Of a stretch of 64,000 nucleotides of DNA, positions 1 through 9,951 are shown one piece after another. Source of the DNA: Ramlibacter tataouinensis TTB310 (GTDB lineage Bacteria > Pseudomonadota > Gammaproteobacteria > Burkholderiales > Burkholderiaceae_C); NCBI RefSeq assembly GCF_000215705.1, contig NC_015677.1:1996001-2060000 (forward strand), given 5' to 3'. Within the stretch, counting starts at the first letter, position 1; each line of letters begins with the position of its first letter. The notes under the pieces were generated by a model. It did not search any database. It was not told where the DNA came from and saw only the letters and a program-made list of their open reading frames with translations. The position numbers and the translations under genes are program-made.

Positions 1-12
1 GAGGTAGCCGCC

Positions 13-933
13 ATGGAAGCCGTCAGCGCCGGCACCCTGCTGCGCCGCGCGCGCGAGGCCGCCGGCCTGCATGTGGCCGCGCTCGCGGTGTCGCTCAAGG
101 TGCCGGTGCGCAAGCTCGAGGCGCTGGAAGAGGACCGCTTCGACCTGCTGCCGGAGCCGGTGTTCGCCCGCGCACTGGCCTGCAGCGTCTGCCGCGCGCT
201 CAAGATCGACCCCCAGCCGGTGCTCGACCGCCTGCCGCAATCGTCCGCGCCCTGGCTGGTGCAGGACAACCCTGGTCTCAATGCGCCGTTCCGCGCCCCG
301 GGCGATCCGCCGGGGCCGGCCTGGTGGGAGCAGCTGACCAATCCGGTGTTCCTCAGCGTGGCGGCCTTGCTGCTGGGCGCGCTGATCCTGCTGCTGCTGC
401 CGGTGCCACAGCGTGAACAGGCGGCGCCCGCGCCGGGCCCGCTGGCCGCCGCGCCCGTGAAGCCGCCCGCCGCGGCACAACCTGCGGTGCAGACCGTATC
501 CGTGGTGGCACAGGGCGAAGCGCCCCAGGCCGACAGGCCGGCTGCCGCCAGCAACGCGCAGCCAAGCGTGCCGGCCGCGGCCGTCATGCCGGCCATCGAC
601 AAGGTGGCCGCGCCGGCCGCCGCGGTACCGGTCGCGGTCGTGCCGGCTGTCACGGCAGCGGCACTGCCCGCCTCTGTCCCGGCCAAGCCGGTGGGCGGCC
701 TGGTCGCCTTCCGCGCCGCCGCCCCGTCCTGGATCCAGGTCGTCGATGCCAATGGCAGCGTCAGGCTGAACCGCCTGCTGGCCGGGGGCGAGAGCGCCGG
801 CATCTCCTCGGGCGCGCTGCCGCTGGCGGTCACCGTGGGCAGCGCCTCCACCATCGAAGTGCTGGTGCGCGGCAAGCCCTTCGATGTGGCGCGTCTGGCG
901 CAAGAGGGCGTGGCCCGTTTCGAGGTCAAGTAA
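13..933 (+). CDS. rodZ: RodZ-like cytoskeletal/HTH membrane protein
   Basis: 306 aa. An N-terminal Cro-type helix-turn-helix domain (about residues 5-77) is followed by one membrane span (about 111-132), a long Ala/Pro-rich linker (about 135-225) and a C-terminal beta domain of the DUF4115 type (about 230-306). This is the layout of RodZ, an inner-membrane partner of MreB that helps keep rod shape. Its place directly before ispG matches yfgA(rodZ)-ispG of enterobacteria. A GAGGTA Shine-Dalgarno at the window edge (1-6) supports the start at 13. The linker composition is typical of the family and not informative. Call rests on architecture and synteny. Confidence 0.85.
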   Translation: MEAVSAGTLLRRAREAAGLHVAALAVSLKVPVRKLEALEEDRFDLLPEPVFARALACSVCRALKIDPQPVLDRLPQSSAPWLVQDNPGLNAPFRAPGDPPGPAWWEQLTNPVFLSVAALLLGALILLLLPVPQREQAAPAPGPLAAAPVKPPAAAQPAVQTVSVVAQGEAPQADRPAAASNAQPSVPAAAVMPAIDKVAAPAAAVPVAVVPAVTAAALPASVPAKPVGGLVAFRAAAPSWIQVVDANGSVRLNRLLAGGESAGISSGALPLAVTVGSASTIEVLVRGKPFDVARLAQEGVARFEVK

Positions 934-936
934 GAC

Positions 937-2208
937 GTGACTGGTCCCTGTATGCCGGTGGAGCCGGCCGCCCCCCAACCCCGCCGTTCGCGCCAGGCGC
1001 GCACCGTGTGGGGTTCGCGCGTGGTGACGGTGGGCGGGGACGCGCCGGTGCGGGTGCAGTCCATGACCAACACCGACACCCAGGACGCGATAGGCACCGC
1101 CATCCAGGTCAAGGAGCTCGCCATCGCCGGCTCGGAGATGGTGCGCATCACCGTCAACACGCCCGAGGCGGCCCAGGCCGTTCCCTACATCCGCGAGCAG
1201 CTGGACCGCATGGGCATCGACGTGCCCCTGATCGGCGACTTCCACTACAACGGCCACCGGCTGCTGACCGAGTTCCCGGCCTGCGCCCAGGCGCTGTCCA
1301 AGTACCGCATCAACCCCGGCAACGTGGGCAAGGGCGACAAGCACGACAAGCAGTTCGGCCAGATGATCGACGCGGCGCTGCGCTGGGACAAGCCGGTGCG
1401 CATCGGCGTCAACTGGGGCAGCCTGGACCAGGAGCTGCTGGCCGGCCTGATGGACGAGAACAGCCGCCGCGCCATGCCCTGGGACGCCAGGTCGGTGATG
1501 TACGAGGCGCTGATCACCTCGGCCATCGACTCCGCGAAGCTGGCCGAGTCCATGGGCATGGACGGCAGCCAGATCATCCTGTCGTGCAAGGTCAGCGGCG
1601 TGCAGGACCTGGTCTCGGTCTACCGCGAGCTGGCGCGCCGCTGCGACTACCCGCTGCACCTGGGCCTGACCGAGGCCGGCATGGGCACCAAGGGCACGGT
1701 GGCCTCCAGCGTGGCGCTGGGCATCCTGCTGCAGGAGGGCATCGGCGACACCATCCGGGTCTCGCTCACGCCGCAGCCGGGCGAATCGCGCACGCAGGAG
1801 GTGGTCATCGCCTCCGAGATCCTGCAGGCCCTGGGCCTGCGCAGCTTCGTGCCCAGCGTCACGGCCTGCCCGGGCTGCGGCCGCACCACCAGCACCACCT
1901 TCCAGGAGCTGGCCAAGCAGATCGACGACCACCTGCGCAGCCAGATGCCGGTCTGGCGCGCCAAGTACCCGGGCGTCGAGAAGATGAAGGTGGCCGTGAT
2001 GGGCTGCATCGTCAACGGCCCCGGCGAGAGCAAGCATGCCGACATCGGCATCAGCCTGCCGGGCACCGGCGAGGCGCCGGCCGCGCCGGTGTTCATCGAC
2101 GGACAGAAGGCCCTCACCCTGCGCGGCGACAACATCGCGGCCGAGTTCCACCAGATCGTCGAAAACTACATCGAGCAGCGCTTCGGTCACGCCACCGAAA
2201 CCGCCTGA
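937..2208 (+). CDS. ispG: 4-hydroxy-3-methylbut-2-enyl diphosphate synthase (flavodoxin/ferredoxin)
   Basis: 423 aa IspG/GcpE, the penultimate enzyme of the MEP isoprenoid pathway: it reduces MEcPP to HMBPP using a [4Fe-4S] cluster. The N-terminal TIM-barrel half opens with the family sequence VQSMTNTDT; the three cluster cysteines are Cys311 and Cys314 (ACPGCG) and Cys357 (GCIVNGPGE). The GTG at 937 lies 3 nt after the rodZ stop, so the two are coupled; ATG at 952 is an alternative start that leaves the conserved core intact. hisS follows after 13 nt, in an operon seen across proteobacteria. Confidence 0.97.
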   Translation: MTGPCMPVEPAAPQPRRSRQARTVWGSRVVTVGGDAPVRVQSMTNTDTQDAIGTAIQVKELAIAGSEMVRITVNTPEAAQAVPYIREQLDRMGIDVPLIGDFHYNGHRLLTEFPACAQALSKYRINPGNVGKGDKHDKQFGQMIDAALRWDKPVRIGVNWGSLDQELLAGLMDENSRRAMPWDARSVMYEALITSAIDSAKLAESMGMDGSQIILSCKVSGVQDLVSVYRELARRCDYPLHLGLTEAGMGTKGTVASSVALGILLQEGIGDTIRVSLTPQPGESRTQEVVIASEILQALGLRSFVPSVTACPGCGRTTSTTFQELAKQIDDHLRSQMPVWRAKYPGVEKMKVAVMGCIVNGPGESKHADIGISLPGTGEAPAAPVFIDGQKALTLRGDNIAAEFHQIVENYIEQRFGHATETA

Positions 2209-2221
2209 CTCGGGGATCCCC

Positions 2222-3541
2222 ATGGCCGAGAAACTCAGTGCCGTCAAGGGCATGAACGACATCCTGCCGGCGTCGGTGCCGCGTACGGAGAAGCTGCCCG
2301 ATTCCGCCTTGTGGCAATGGTTCGAGGGCGCGGTGCGCGGCGTGCTCGGCCGCTACGGCTACCAGTACCTGCTGACGCCCATCGTCGAGCCCACGCAGCT
2401 CTTCGTGCGCGGCCTGGGCGAGGTGACCGACATCGTGGAGAAGGAGATGTACTCCTTCACCGATTCGATGAACGGCGACCGGCTGACGCTGCGGCCCGAG
2501 GCCACTGCCGGCATCGTGCGGGCGATGATCGAGCACAACGCGCTGTACAACGGCCCGCTGCGCATCTGGACGCTGGGCCCCATGTTCCGCCACGAGCGGC
2601 CACAGAAGGGCCGCTACCGGCAGTTCCACCAGCTCGACGTGGAGGCCCTGGGTTTCGCCGGCCCCGACGTCGATGCCGAGATGATCCTGATGGCGCGCGC
2701 CCTGTGGCGCGAGCTCGGGCTGGTCGAAGGCAGCCACGTGCGGCTGGAGATCAACAGCCTGGGCCAGCCCGACGAGCGCCGCGCGCACCGCCAGGCGCTG
2801 GTGCAGCACTTCGAGCAGAACGCCGATGCGCTGGACGAGGATGCGCGGCGGCGCCTGCACAGCAATCCCCTGCGCATCCTGGACAGCAAGAACCCGCAGA
2901 TGCAGCCGCTGATCGAGCGGGCGCCGCGGCTGATGGACTTCCTGGGGGCCGAGTCGCGCGCGCACTTCGACGCGGTGTGCGCGGCGCTGGACGCGGTGGG
3001 CCTCGCGTTCCGCGTCAACCCGCGCCTGGTGCGCGGCATGGACTACTACAACCTCACGGTGTTCGAGTGGGTGACCGACCAGCTCGGCTCGCAGGGCACG
3101 GTGTGCGGGGGCGGCCGCTACGACGGCCTGATCGCGCAGCTGGGCGGCAAGCCGGCGCCCGCGGTCGGCTTCGGCCTGGGCATCGAGCGGCTGCTGCTGC
3201 TGGTGCAGGAGCTGGGCCTGCCGGTGCCGTCCGGCGCGCCGGATGCCTACGCCATCGTGCCGGCCGGCACGCCCCTCGCGCCCGTGGTCGTGGCACTGGA
3301 GACATTGCGTGCCGCGGGCCTGCGGGTGGTGCAGCATGCCGGCGGCACCGAAGGGCCGGGCAGCATGAAGTCGCAGTTCAAGAAGGCCGACGCCAGCGGT
3401 GCGCGCCACGCGCTCATCTTCGGCGCGGACGAACTGGCGGCCGGCGAGGTCACCGTCAAGTCGCTGCGCGACGGCGGCGGGGCGCAGTCGCGCCGTCCGC
3501 TGGCCGCCGTGGCCGACTGGGCCGCGGCCCTGAAGGGCTGA
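2222..3541 (+). CDS. hisS: Histidyl-tRNA synthetase
   Basis: 439 aa class II synthetase that charges tRNA-His. The start at 2222 ([16 protein letters not shown]) is the family start; the reading frame is open further upstream into ispG but that part is not conserved. Visible are motif 2 ([16 protein letters not shown]), the histidine-A signature (LVRGMDYYN), a GGGRYDG loop and motif 3 (GFGLGIERL), then the C-terminal anticodon-binding domain (about 335-439). Length is normal. Cotranscribed with ispG and yfgM. Confidence 0.97.
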   Translation: MAEKLSAVKGMNDILPASVPRTEKLPDSALWQWFEGAVRGVLGRYGYQYLLTPIVEPTQLFVRGLGEVTDIVEKEMYSFTDSMNGDRLTLRPEATAGIVRAMIEHNALYNGPLRIWTLGPMFRHERPQKGRYRQFHQLDVEALGFAGPDVDAEMILMARALWRELGLVEGSHVRLEINSLGQPDERRAHRQALVQHFEQNADALDEDARRRLHSNPLRILDSKNPQMQPLIERAPRLMDFLGAESRAHFDAVCAALDAVGLAFRVNPRLVRGMDYYNLTVFEWVTDQLGSQGTVCGGGRYDGLIAQLGGKPAPAVGFGLGIERLLLLVQELGLPVPSGAPDAYAIVPAGTPLAPVVVALETLRAAGLRVVQHAGGTEGPGSMKSQFKKADASGARHALIFGADELAAGEVTVKSLRDGGGAQSRRPLAAVADWAAALKG

Positions 3542-3553
3542 AGAGCGCCTCAC

Positions 3554-3559
3554 TACAAT
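3554..3559 (+). promoter_or_regulatory. Possible -10 box before yfgM
   Basis: TACAAT sits 24 nt before the yfgM start in the 42-nt hisS-yfgM gap. No good -35 element is seen 16-18 nt upstream, so this is a weak internal promoter candidate for yfgM-bamB-der. Confidence 0.3.
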
Positions 3560-3583
3560 CGCGCCTTCCCCCGGATCCCACGC

Positions 3584-4273
3584 ATGGCTAAACACCTCGA
3601 CCTCGAAGAACAGGAGCAGCTGGACCAGCTGAAGCACTTCTGGAACGCCTACGGCAACCTGATCACCTGGTTGCTGATCGCCGTGTTCGGCAGCATCGCG
3701 GCCTGGAACGGCTGGCAGTACTGGCAGCGCCAGCAGGGCCTGCGCGCGTCCGCGCTGTACGAGGAGGTCGAACGCGCCGCCCAGGCCGGCGACCTGGCCC
3801 GGCTGCAGCGCGGCTTCGACGACGTGAAGGACAAGTTCGGCGGCACCCTCTATGCCGCCCAGGCCGGCCTGCTGGCGGCCGAGACCTTCTTCGACAAGGG
3901 CAACGCGGACGCCTCCAAGGCGGCGCTGGGCTGGGTGGCCGCCGAGTCGGGCAATGCGGGTTACCAGGCGGTGGCGCGCCTGCGGCTGGCGGGCCTGCTC
4001 ACCGAGGCCAAGGCCTACGACCAGGCCCTGCAGCAGCTGGCCGGCGAGTTCCCGAACGAGTTCGCGCCGCTGGCGGCGGACCGCCGCGGCGACATCTACA
4101 ACCTCCAGGGCAAGAAGGCCGAGGCACGGGCCGAGTACGCCCGGGCCTACCAGGGCCTGGAGGGCCGCGCCGAGTACCGCCGGCTGGTCGAGGTGAAGCT
4201 GGCGTCGCTGGGCGGCGATCCAAAGGCCGCGGAGGCGCCCGCGGCGGCGGCTTCCGGAACGGCCAAACCATGA
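3584..4273 (+). CDS. yfgM: YfgM-type ancillary SecYEG translocon subunit
   Basis: 229 aa. A short cytoplasmic N-terminus rich in acidic residues, one membrane span (about residues 24-44) and a periplasmic all-helical TPR-like region (about 60-210) match YfgM/UPF0070, which associates with the Sec translocon and periplasmic chaperones. The C-terminal tail is Ala-rich. Its stop overlaps the start of bamB by four bases (ATGA), and yfgM-bamB-der is a conserved trio in proteobacteria. Function is assigned by family and synteny. Confidence 0.88.
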   Translation: MAKHLDLEEQEQLDQLKHFWNAYGNLITWLLIAVFGSIAAWNGWQYWQRQQGLRASALYEEVERAAQAGDLARLQRGFDDVKDKFGGTLYAAQAGLLAAETFFDKGNADASKAALGWVAAESGNAGYQAVARLRLAGLLTEAKAYDQALQQLAGEFPNEFAPLAADRRGDIYNLQGKKAEARAEYARAYQGLEGRAEYRRLVEVKLASLGGDPKAAEAPAAAASGTAKP

Positions 4274-5445
4274 GCCGGGCGGCGGTACCGGCCCGCACCG
4301 GCGCGGGACGCGCGGCGCTCCTGGCGCTGGCCCTGGCAGGCAGCCTGCTGGCCGGCTGCTCCGCGCTGCCTTCGTTCCTGGGCGGCGGCCCCGAGCGGCC
4401 CAAGCCGGCCGAGCTGGGGCCCAACCCGGGCCTGATCGGCGTGCGCCAGGCCTGGTCCGCCCGCATCGGCAAGGTCGAGTTCCCCCTGTCGGTCCAGGTC
4501 CAGGGCACCACCTTGTGGGTGGCCGGCAGCGACGGCGCCGTGGCCGCGCTGGACGCCGCCAGCGGGCGTGAGCTGTGGCGCGGCAGCGCCGGCGGTGCAT
4601 TGGCGGCGGGCGTCGGCAGCGACGGCAGCGTCACGGCCGTGGTCACGCGCGAGAACGACCTGGTGGCGCTGGGCGAGGGCGGCCAGCCGCTGTGGCGCCA
4701 GAAGCTCGTCGCCCAGGCCTACACCGCCCCCTTCGTCGCCGGCGGCCGGGTGTTCGTGCTGGCCGCGGACCGCACCGTGTCGGCCTTCGACGGCCAGACC
4801 GGCCGTCGCCTCTGGAGCCAGCAGCGCCCGGGTGAGCCCCTGGTGCTGCGCCAGGGCGGCGTGCTGCTGGCCGTGGGCGATACCCTGCTGGCCGGCCAGG
4901 CCGGCCGGCTGGCCGCGCTGAACCCGGGCAACGGCAGCATCCGCTGGGAGGCGCCCATCGCCACGCCGCGCGGCACCAACGACGTGGAACGGCTGGTGGA
5001 CCTGGTCGGGCGCGTCAGCCGAGTCGGCAGCAGCGTCTGCGCCCGGGCGTTCCAGGCGGCGGTGGGCTGCGTGGACGCGAACCGCGGCACCGTGGCCTGG
5101 ACCAAGCCGGCCAATGGCGCCGACGGGGTGCACGGCGACGAGCGCCAGGTGTTCGGCAGCGAGAGCGACGGCCGCGTCGTCGCCTGGCGCCGCAGCGACG
5201 GCGAGCGCACCTGGGTCAACGACAAGCTGACGTACCGCGGCCTGACGGCGCCGCTGCTGGTGGGCCGCTCGGTCGCCGTGGGCGACAGCACGGGCCTGGT
5301 GCACCTGCTGTCGCGCGAGGACGGCAGCCTGCTCACCCGCCTGTCCACCGACGGCTCGGCCATCGCGGCGGCGCCCGTGCTGGCCGGCAACACCCTGGTC
5401 GTGGTGACGCGCAACGGCGGCGTCTTCGGCTTCGTTCCTGAATGA
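4270..5445 (+). CDS. bamB: Outer membrane protein assembly factor BamB
   Basis: 391 aa lipoprotein of the BAM complex, which inserts beta-barrel proteins in the outer membrane. A signal peptide ends in the lipobox LLAGC with Cys30 as the lipidated residue. The rest is an eight-bladed propeller with PQQ-like strands (for example [33 protein letters not shown]). It overlaps yfgM by 4 nt. Length is normal. Confidence 0.95.
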   Translation: MSRAAVPARTGAGRAALLALALAGSLLAGCSALPSFLGGGPERPKPAELGPNPGLIGVRQAWSARIGKVEFPLSVQVQGTTLWVAGSDGAVAALDAASGRELWRGSAGGALAAGVGSDGSVTAVVTRENDLVALGEGGQPLWRQKLVAQAYTAPFVAGGRVFVLAADRTVSAFDGQTGRRLWSQQRPGEPLVLRQGGVLLAVGDTLLAGQAGRLAALNPGNGSIRWEAPIATPRGTNDVERLVDLVGRVSRVGSSVCARAFQAAVGCVDANRGTVAWTKPANGADGVHGDERQVFGSESDGRVVAWRRSDGERTWVNDKLTYRGLTAPLLVGRSVAVGDSTGLVHLLSREDGSLLTRLSTDGSAIAAAPVLAGNTLVVVTRNGGVFGFVPE

Positions 5446-5450
5446 ACATG

Positions 5451-5527
5451 GGCCCCCACGCTCTCCGCTGCGCGTGGTCGCTGCCCCCCGAGGGGGCCTT
5501 CGCGCCTTGGGGCGGCCCGGCGGCGCT
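5451..5527. repeat. Comamonadaceae-type GC-rich intergenic element
   Basis: A GC-rich intergenic block between bamB and der. It contains the self-complementary core GCCCCCCGAGGGGGC (5483-5497) flanked by CCCCCACGCTC... on one side and GCCTTGGGGCGGCCCGG on the other. I recognise this as a sequence common between genes in Comamonadaceae genomes; that is recollection, not a search. Only one copy was noticed here. It extends an open frame in front of der but is not likely coding. Confidence 0.6.
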
Positions 5528-5543
5528 CAAGCGTCGCGCCGGC

Positions 5544-5549
5544 TGATAC
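5544..5549 (+). promoter_or_regulatory. Possible -10 box 8 nt before der start
   Basis: GATACT ends 8 nt before the der ATG at 5558. If used, transcription would start at or next to the start codon, giving a leaderless mRNA; no Shine-Dalgarno is visible before this ATG. Confidence 0.3.
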
Positions 5550-5557
5550 TGCTTCCC

Positions 5558-6895
5558 ATGAAACCGGTCATGGCCCTGGTGGGCCGCCCCAACGTCGGCA
5601 AGTCCACGCTGTTCAACCGGCTGACCAAGTCGCGCGACGCCATCGTGGCCGACTTCGCCGGCCTGACGCGCGACCGCCACTACGGCAACGCCAGGCAGGG
5701 CCGGCACGAGTTCATCGTCATCGACACCGGCGGCTTCGAGCCCACGGCCGAGGGCGGCATCTACATGGAGATGGCCAAGCAGACGCGCCAGGCGGTCGCC
5801 GAGGCCGACGTGGTGGTGTTCGTGGTCGACGCGCGCGGCGGGTTGTCGGCACAGGACCATGACATCGCCGGCTACCTGCGCAAGCTGGGCAAGCCCACGG
5901 TGCTGGCGGCCAACAAGGCCGAGGGCATGCAGGAGGGTGCCCAGCTGGCCGAGTTCTACGAGCTCGGCCTGGGCGAGGTGCTGCCGGTCTCGGCCGCGCA
6001 CGGGCAGGGCATCCGCAGCCTGGTCGACACCGCCCTCGGGCTGCTGCAGCTGCCCGAGCCCGGCGAGGAAGGCGAGGCCGGGCCGGACGGCACCATCAAG
6101 CTGGCCGTGGCCGGCCGGCCCAACGTCGGCAAGTCCACCCTCATCAACACCTGGCTGGGCGAGGAGCGCCTGGTCGCCTTCGACCTGCCCGGCACCACCC
6201 GCGACGCGATCTCCGTGCCGTTCGAGCGCGCCGGGCAGAAGTTCGAGCTGATCGACACCGCCGGCCTGCGCCGCAAGGGCCGGGTGTTCGAGGCGATCGA
6301 GAAGTTCTCGGTGGTCAAGACGCTGCAGGCGATCGAATCGGCCAACGTCGTGCTGCTGCTGCTGGACGCGACCCAGGGCGTGACCGACCAGGACGCGCAC
6401 ATCGCGGGCTACATCCTGGAGAGCGGCCGGGCGGTGGTGCTCGCGGTCAACAAGTGGGACGCGGTGGACGACTACCAGCGCGAGCAACTGCAGCGGCAGA
6501 TCGAGTCGCGGCTGGCCTTCCTGAAGTTCGCCAAGCTGCATTTCATCTCGGCCAGGAAGCGACAGGGCCTGGGTCCGGTGTGGCAGTCCATCGCCGAGGC
6601 CCACAGGTCGGCCACGGTCAAGATGCCCACCCCGGTGTTGACGCGCCTGCTGCTGGAGGCGGTGCAGTTCCAGTCGCCCAAGCGCGCCGGCATGTTCCGC
6701 CCCAAGCTGCGCTACGCGCACCAGGGCGGCATGAATCCCCCCGTGATCGTGGTGCACGGCAATTCGCTGGAGCACGTGACCGACGCGTACAAGCGCTTCC
6801 TGGAAGGGCGCTTCCGCAAGGAATTCAACCTCGTCGGCACCCCGCTGCGCATCGAGATGAAGACCTCGAAGAACCCCTACGCGGACAAGGAATAG
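5558..6895 (+). CDS. der: Ribosome biogenesis GTPase Der (EngA)
   Basis: 445 aa with two tandem Era-like GTPase domains, each with a P-loop GRPNVGKST (about residues 8-16 and 186-194), switch DTGGF / DTAGL motifs and NKxD-type motifs (NKAE, NKWD), then a C-terminal KH-like domain (about 355-445). Der acts in 50S subunit maturation. The start at 5558 was chosen because the conserved region begins there; the frame is open upstream through the intergenic repeat. It ends the bamB-der stretch; hfq follows after about 150 nt. Confidence 0.96.
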   Translation: MKPVMALVGRPNVGKSTLFNRLTKSRDAIVADFAGLTRDRHYGNARQGRHEFIVIDTGGFEPTAEGGIYMEMAKQTRQAVAEADVVVFVVDARGGLSAQDHDIAGYLRKLGKPTVLAANKAEGMQEGAQLAEFYELGLGEVLPVSAAHGQGIRSLVDTALGLLQLPEPGEEGEAGPDGTIKLAVAGRPNVGKSTLINTWLGEERLVAFDLPGTTRDAISVPFERAGQKFELIDTAGLRRKGRVFEAIEKFSVVKTLQAIESANVVLLLLDATQGVTDQDAHIAGYILESGRAVVLAVNKWDAVDDYQREQLQRQIESRLAFLKFAKLHFISARKRQGLGPVWQSIAEAHRSATVKMPTPVLTRLLLEAVQFQSPKRAGMFRPKLRYAHQGGMNPPVIVVHGNSLEHVTDAYKRFLEGRFRKEFNLVGTPLRIEMKTSKNPYADKE

Positions 6896-6978
6896 GGCAG
6901 GGATCGCGCGCGGAGTCGGGCGGGCCCTTGAAGAAGCAAAACCCGCGCCCATGTGGGGTGCTGTCGGTGGCGGACTAC

Positions 6979-7006
6979 TTGCACAGCCGTTACCCTGTGG
7001 TAATGT
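6979..7006 (+). promoter_or_regulatory. Sigma-70 type promoter for hfq
   Basis: TTGCAC (6979-6984) and TAATGT (7001-7006) are separated by 16 nt and lie about 40 nt before the hfq start. This is the best -35/-10 pair in the first 10 kb and would make hfq-hflX-hflK-hflC a transcription unit separate from der. Confidence 0.55.
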
Positions 7007-7042
7007 GCAGCTTCCAAAAAACTTCGCAACACGGAGAATATC

Positions 7043-7291
7043 GTGAGCAACAAAGGGCAACTACTACAAGACCCCTTCCTCAATACCCTGCGTCGCGAGC
7101 ATGTGCCGGTGTCGATCTACCTGGTCAACGGCATCAAGTTGCAGGGGCAGATAGAGTCCTTCGACCAGTACGTCGTGCTCCTGCGCAACACCGTGACGCA
7201 AATGGTCTACAAGCACGCCATCTCCACCATCGTTCCCGGGCGCGCCGTGAATTTCTCCACGGCCGAAAGCAACGAAGCTTCCGCAGCCTGA
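7043..7291 (+). CDS. hfq: RNA chaperone Hfq
   Basis: 82 aa Sm-like protein that forms a hexamer and pairs small RNAs with mRNAs. The Sm1 region ([21 protein letters not shown]) and the Sm2 motif YKHAIST are intact. The start is GTG at 7043 with ACGGAG 7 nt upstream; the predicted N-terminus [11 protein letters not shown] is the family consensus. The C-terminal tail is short, as is common in Burkholderiales. hfq-hflX-hflK-hflC is the conserved order. Confidence 0.98.
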   Translation: MSNKGQLLQDPFLNTLRREHVPVSIYLVNGIKLQGQIESFDQYVVLLRNTVTQMVYKHAISTIVPGRAVNFSTAESNEASAA

Positions 7292-7359
7292 CGGCGCCGG
7301 CCTGGCGCCGGACGCGGCACCCGGGTTGTTCCATCCTTCGATGAACCCGGGCTCCCAGA

Positions 7360-8559
7360 TTGTCTGAAACTCCGCAAACACAACGTCCCGCCGCCTCCGC
7401 CATCCTGGTCGGGGTCGACCTGGGCCATCCCCATTTCGATGCCGAGCTCGAGGAGCTCGGCCTGCTCGCGCAGACCGCCGGCCTGGAGCCGGTGGCGCGG
7501 GTGACCTGCAAGCGCAAGGCGCCCGACGCGGCGCTGTTCATCGGCAGCGGCAAGGCCGACGAGATCAAGCTGCTGGCCGAGCAGGCCGGCGCCAGCGAGG
7601 TGCTGTTCGACCAGTCGCTCAGCCCCGCGCAGCAACGTAACCTGGAACGGCACCTGGGCCTGCCGGTCAATGACCGCACCCTGCTGATCCTGGAGATCTT
7701 CGCCCAGCGTGCCCGCAGCCACGAAGGCAAGCTGCAGGTGGAACTGGCGCGCCTGCAGTACGTCAGCACCCGCCTGGTGCGGCGCTGGTCCCACCTGGAG
7801 CGCCAGACCGGCGGCGCCGGCGTGCGCGGCGGCCCGGGCGAGAAGCAGATCGAACTGGACCGCCGCATGATCGGCGAGGCCATCAAGCGCACGCGCGAGC
7901 GGCTGGAGAAGGTGAAGAAGCAGCGCCACACCCAGCGCCGCCAGCGCGAGCGCCAGGGAGCCTTCAACATCTCCCTGGTCGGCTACACCAACGCCGGCAA
8001 GTCCACGCTGTTCAACAGCCTGGTCAAGGCGCGCGCCTACGCGGCCGACCAGCTGTTCGCCACGCTGGACACCACCACCCGCCAGCTGTACCTGGGCCCG
8101 AATCCCGACGATCCGCAGGGCGGCGGCCGTTCGGTCTCGCTGTCCGACACGGTGGGCTTCATCCGCGACCTGCCGCACGGCCTGATCGACGCGTTCGAGG
8201 CCACGCTGCAGGAGGCGGCCGATGCCGACCTGCTGCTGCACGTGGTGGACGCGGCCAATCCCAACCACCCGGAGCAGATCGCCGAGGTGCAGCGCGTGCT
8301 GCGCGAGATCGGCGCCGACCAGGTGCCGCAGCTGCTGGTGTTCAACAAGGTGGACGCGCTGGATGCCGGCCAGCACCCGCGCCAGGCCGAGGATGTGTTC
8401 GAGCTGGAGGGCACGCCGGTGCCGCGCCTGTTCGTCAGCGGCCGCAGCGGCCACGGCCTGCCGGCGCTGCGCTCGCGTCTGGCCGAGGCCGCGGCCGGCG
8501 CCCGCGGCGCCGCTTTGGCCCTGCCGGGCGACCCGGAAATGCAGGGAACGGTCGCCTGA
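7360..8559 (+). CDS. hflX: GTPase HflX
   Basis: 399 aa ribosome-associated GTPase that splits stalled or hibernating 70S ribosomes. It has the N-terminal HflX domain, a Gly-rich hinge (GGAGVRGGPGEKQIELDRR) and a GTPase domain with P-loop GYTNAGKST (about 208-216), DTVGF and NKVD. No ATG fits the conserved N-terminus; the start is probably TTG at 7360 (MSETPQTQ). An ATG at 7341 is in another frame and stops after eight codons. Confidence 0.94.
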   Translation: MSETPQTQRPAASAILVGVDLGHPHFDAELEELGLLAQTAGLEPVARVTCKRKAPDAALFIGSGKADEIKLLAEQAGASEVLFDQSLSPAQQRNLERHLGLPVNDRTLLILEIFAQRARSHEGKLQVELARLQYVSTRLVRRWSHLERQTGGAGVRGGPGEKQIELDRRMIGEAIKRTRERLEKVKKQRHTQRRQRERQGAFNISLVGYTNAGKSTLFNSLVKARAYAADQLFATLDTTTRQLYLGPNPDDPQGGGRSVSLSDTVGFIRDLPHGLIDAFEATLQEAADADLLLHVVDAANPNHPEQIAEVQRVLREIGADQVPQLLVFNKVDALDAGQHPRQAEDVFELEGTPVPRLFVSGRSGHGLPALRSRLAEAAAGARGAALALPGDPEMQGTVA

Positions 8560-8585
8560 TTGGGCACAATCCGGCCCAGCTACAA

Positions 8586-9935
8586 ATGAGATCCAAGCGC
8601 ATGAACCTCCACTTTCCGGGCCTGCGGCCTGCCGGGCTATGGGGCCGTCTCAGGGGCATGTTCAACCTGAACGACCCCCGCTGGGGCCGTGGCGAGGACA
8701 CCAAGTCCGAGAACAACCGGCCCGACGGCGGTCCGCCCAAGGGACCCAACCAGGGCCCGCCCGACCTGGATGAGCTGTGGCGCGATTTCAACCGCAAGCT
8801 GGGCGGCCTGTTCGGCGGCGGCCGGGGCCGCCGCGGCGGCGACAACGGCTTCGGCGGGGGCGGCAACTTCCAGCCCGACATGAAGAGCGCCGGCATAGGC
8901 GCCGGCTTGATCGCGGCCGTGGTGGTGCTGATCTGGCTGGGCACCGGCTTCTTCATCGTCCAGGAAGGCCAGCAGGCGGTGATCACCCAGTTCGGCCGCT
9001 ACAAGGAGACGGTCGGCGCGGGCTTCAACTGGCGCCTGCCGTACCCGATCCAGCGGCACGAGCTGGTCACCGTGACCCAGGTGCGCTCGGTGGACATCGG
9101 CCGCGACACCATCATCCGGGCCACCGGCCTGCGCGAGTCGGCCATGCTGACGCAGGACGAGAACATCGTGGAGATCAAGTTCGCCGTGCAGTACCGGCTG
9201 AACGACGCCCGCGCCTGGCTGTTCGAGAGCCGCAACCCGGCCGAGACCGTGGTGCAGGCAGCCGAGACCGCGGTGCGCGAGGTGGTGGGCAACATGCGCA
9301 TGGATGCCGCCCTGGGCGAAGAGCGCGACCAGATCGGCCCGCGCGTGCGCAAGCTGATGCAGACCATCCTGGACCGCTACGGGGTGGGCGTGGAGGTGCT
9401 GGGCATCAACCTGCAGCAGGGTGGGGTGCGCCCGCCCGAGCAGGTGCAGGCCGCCTTCGACGACGTGCTCAGGGCCGGCCAGGAGCGCGAGCGGGCCAAG
9501 AACGAGGCCCAGGCCTATGCCAATGACGTGATCCCGCGCGCCGTGGGCGCCGCCTCGCGCCTGACGGAGGAGGCCCAGGGCTACAAGGCGCGCATCGTGG
9601 CCCAGGCCCAGGGTGACGCGCAGCGCTTCCGCTCGGTGCTGGCCGAGTACCAGCGCGCCCCCCAGGTCACGCGCGACCGCATGTACCTGGAAACCATGCA
9701 GCAGATCTACAGCAACGTCACCAAGGTGCTGGTCGACTCGCGCCAGGGCTCCAACCTGCTGTACCTGCCGCTGGACAAGATCATGCAGCAGGTGGCCCAG
9801 GGCGGCACCGCCGCCGAGGCCACGCCCGCGCCCGGCAGCCCGCCTTCCTCCTCCGTCCCGTCCAGCGCCGCGCCGCCGGTAGGTGACGTGCGCAACCGCG
9901 ACAACGCCCGCGGCCGCGACCGCGAGTCGCGCTGA
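8586..9935 (+). CDS. hflK: FtsH protease regulator subunit HflK
   Basis: Up to 449 aa SPFH/Band 7 membrane protein, partner of HflC in the periplasmic cage around FtsH. A Gly/Arg-rich cytoplasmic N-terminus is followed by one membrane span (about 100-122) and the Band 7 domain, then a low-complexity Pro/Ser tail. The ATG at 8586 is listed, but ATG at 8658 (MFNLNDPRWGRG) begins at the usual family N-terminus and may be the true start. A CACAAT just before 8586 could be a -10 box. hflC follows after 16 nt. Confidence 0.93.
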   Translation: MRSKRMNLHFPGLRPAGLWGRLRGMFNLNDPRWGRGEDTKSENNRPDGGPPKGPNQGPPDLDELWRDFNRKLGGLFGGGRGRRGGDNGFGGGGNFQPDMKSAGIGAGLIAAVVVLIWLGTGFFIVQEGQQAVITQFGRYKETVGAGFNWRLPYPIQRHELVTVTQVRSVDIGRDTIIRATGLRESAMLTQDENIVEIKFAVQYRLNDARAWLFESRNPAETVVQAAETAVREVVGNMRMDAALGEERDQIGPRVRKLMQTILDRYGVGVEVLGINLQQGGVRPPEQVQAAFDDVLRAGQERERAKNEAQAYANDVIPRAVGAASRLTEEAQGYKARIVAQAQGDAQRFRSVLAEYQRAPQVTRDRMYLETMQQIYSNVTKVLVDSRQGSNLLYLPLDKIMQQVAQGGTAAEATPAPGSPPSSSVPSSAAPPVGDVRNRDNARGRDRESR

Positions 9936-9951
9936 GCCCGGAGCACAGAAC

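Noticed and set aside
2036..2221. Longer hisS starting inside ispG
   Set aside because: The extra residues overlap ispG and have no HisRS similarity; ATG 2222 starts at the conserved N-terminus.
2114..4600. An 828-codon minus-strand open frame across hisS, yfgM and the start of bamB
   Set aside because: Arg/Ala/Pro/Gly-rich shadow frame spanning three well-recognised genes; typical of high-GC DNA.
5474..5557. N-terminal extension of Der
   Set aside because: Those codons come from the intergenic repeat; the G-domain begins right after ATG 5558.
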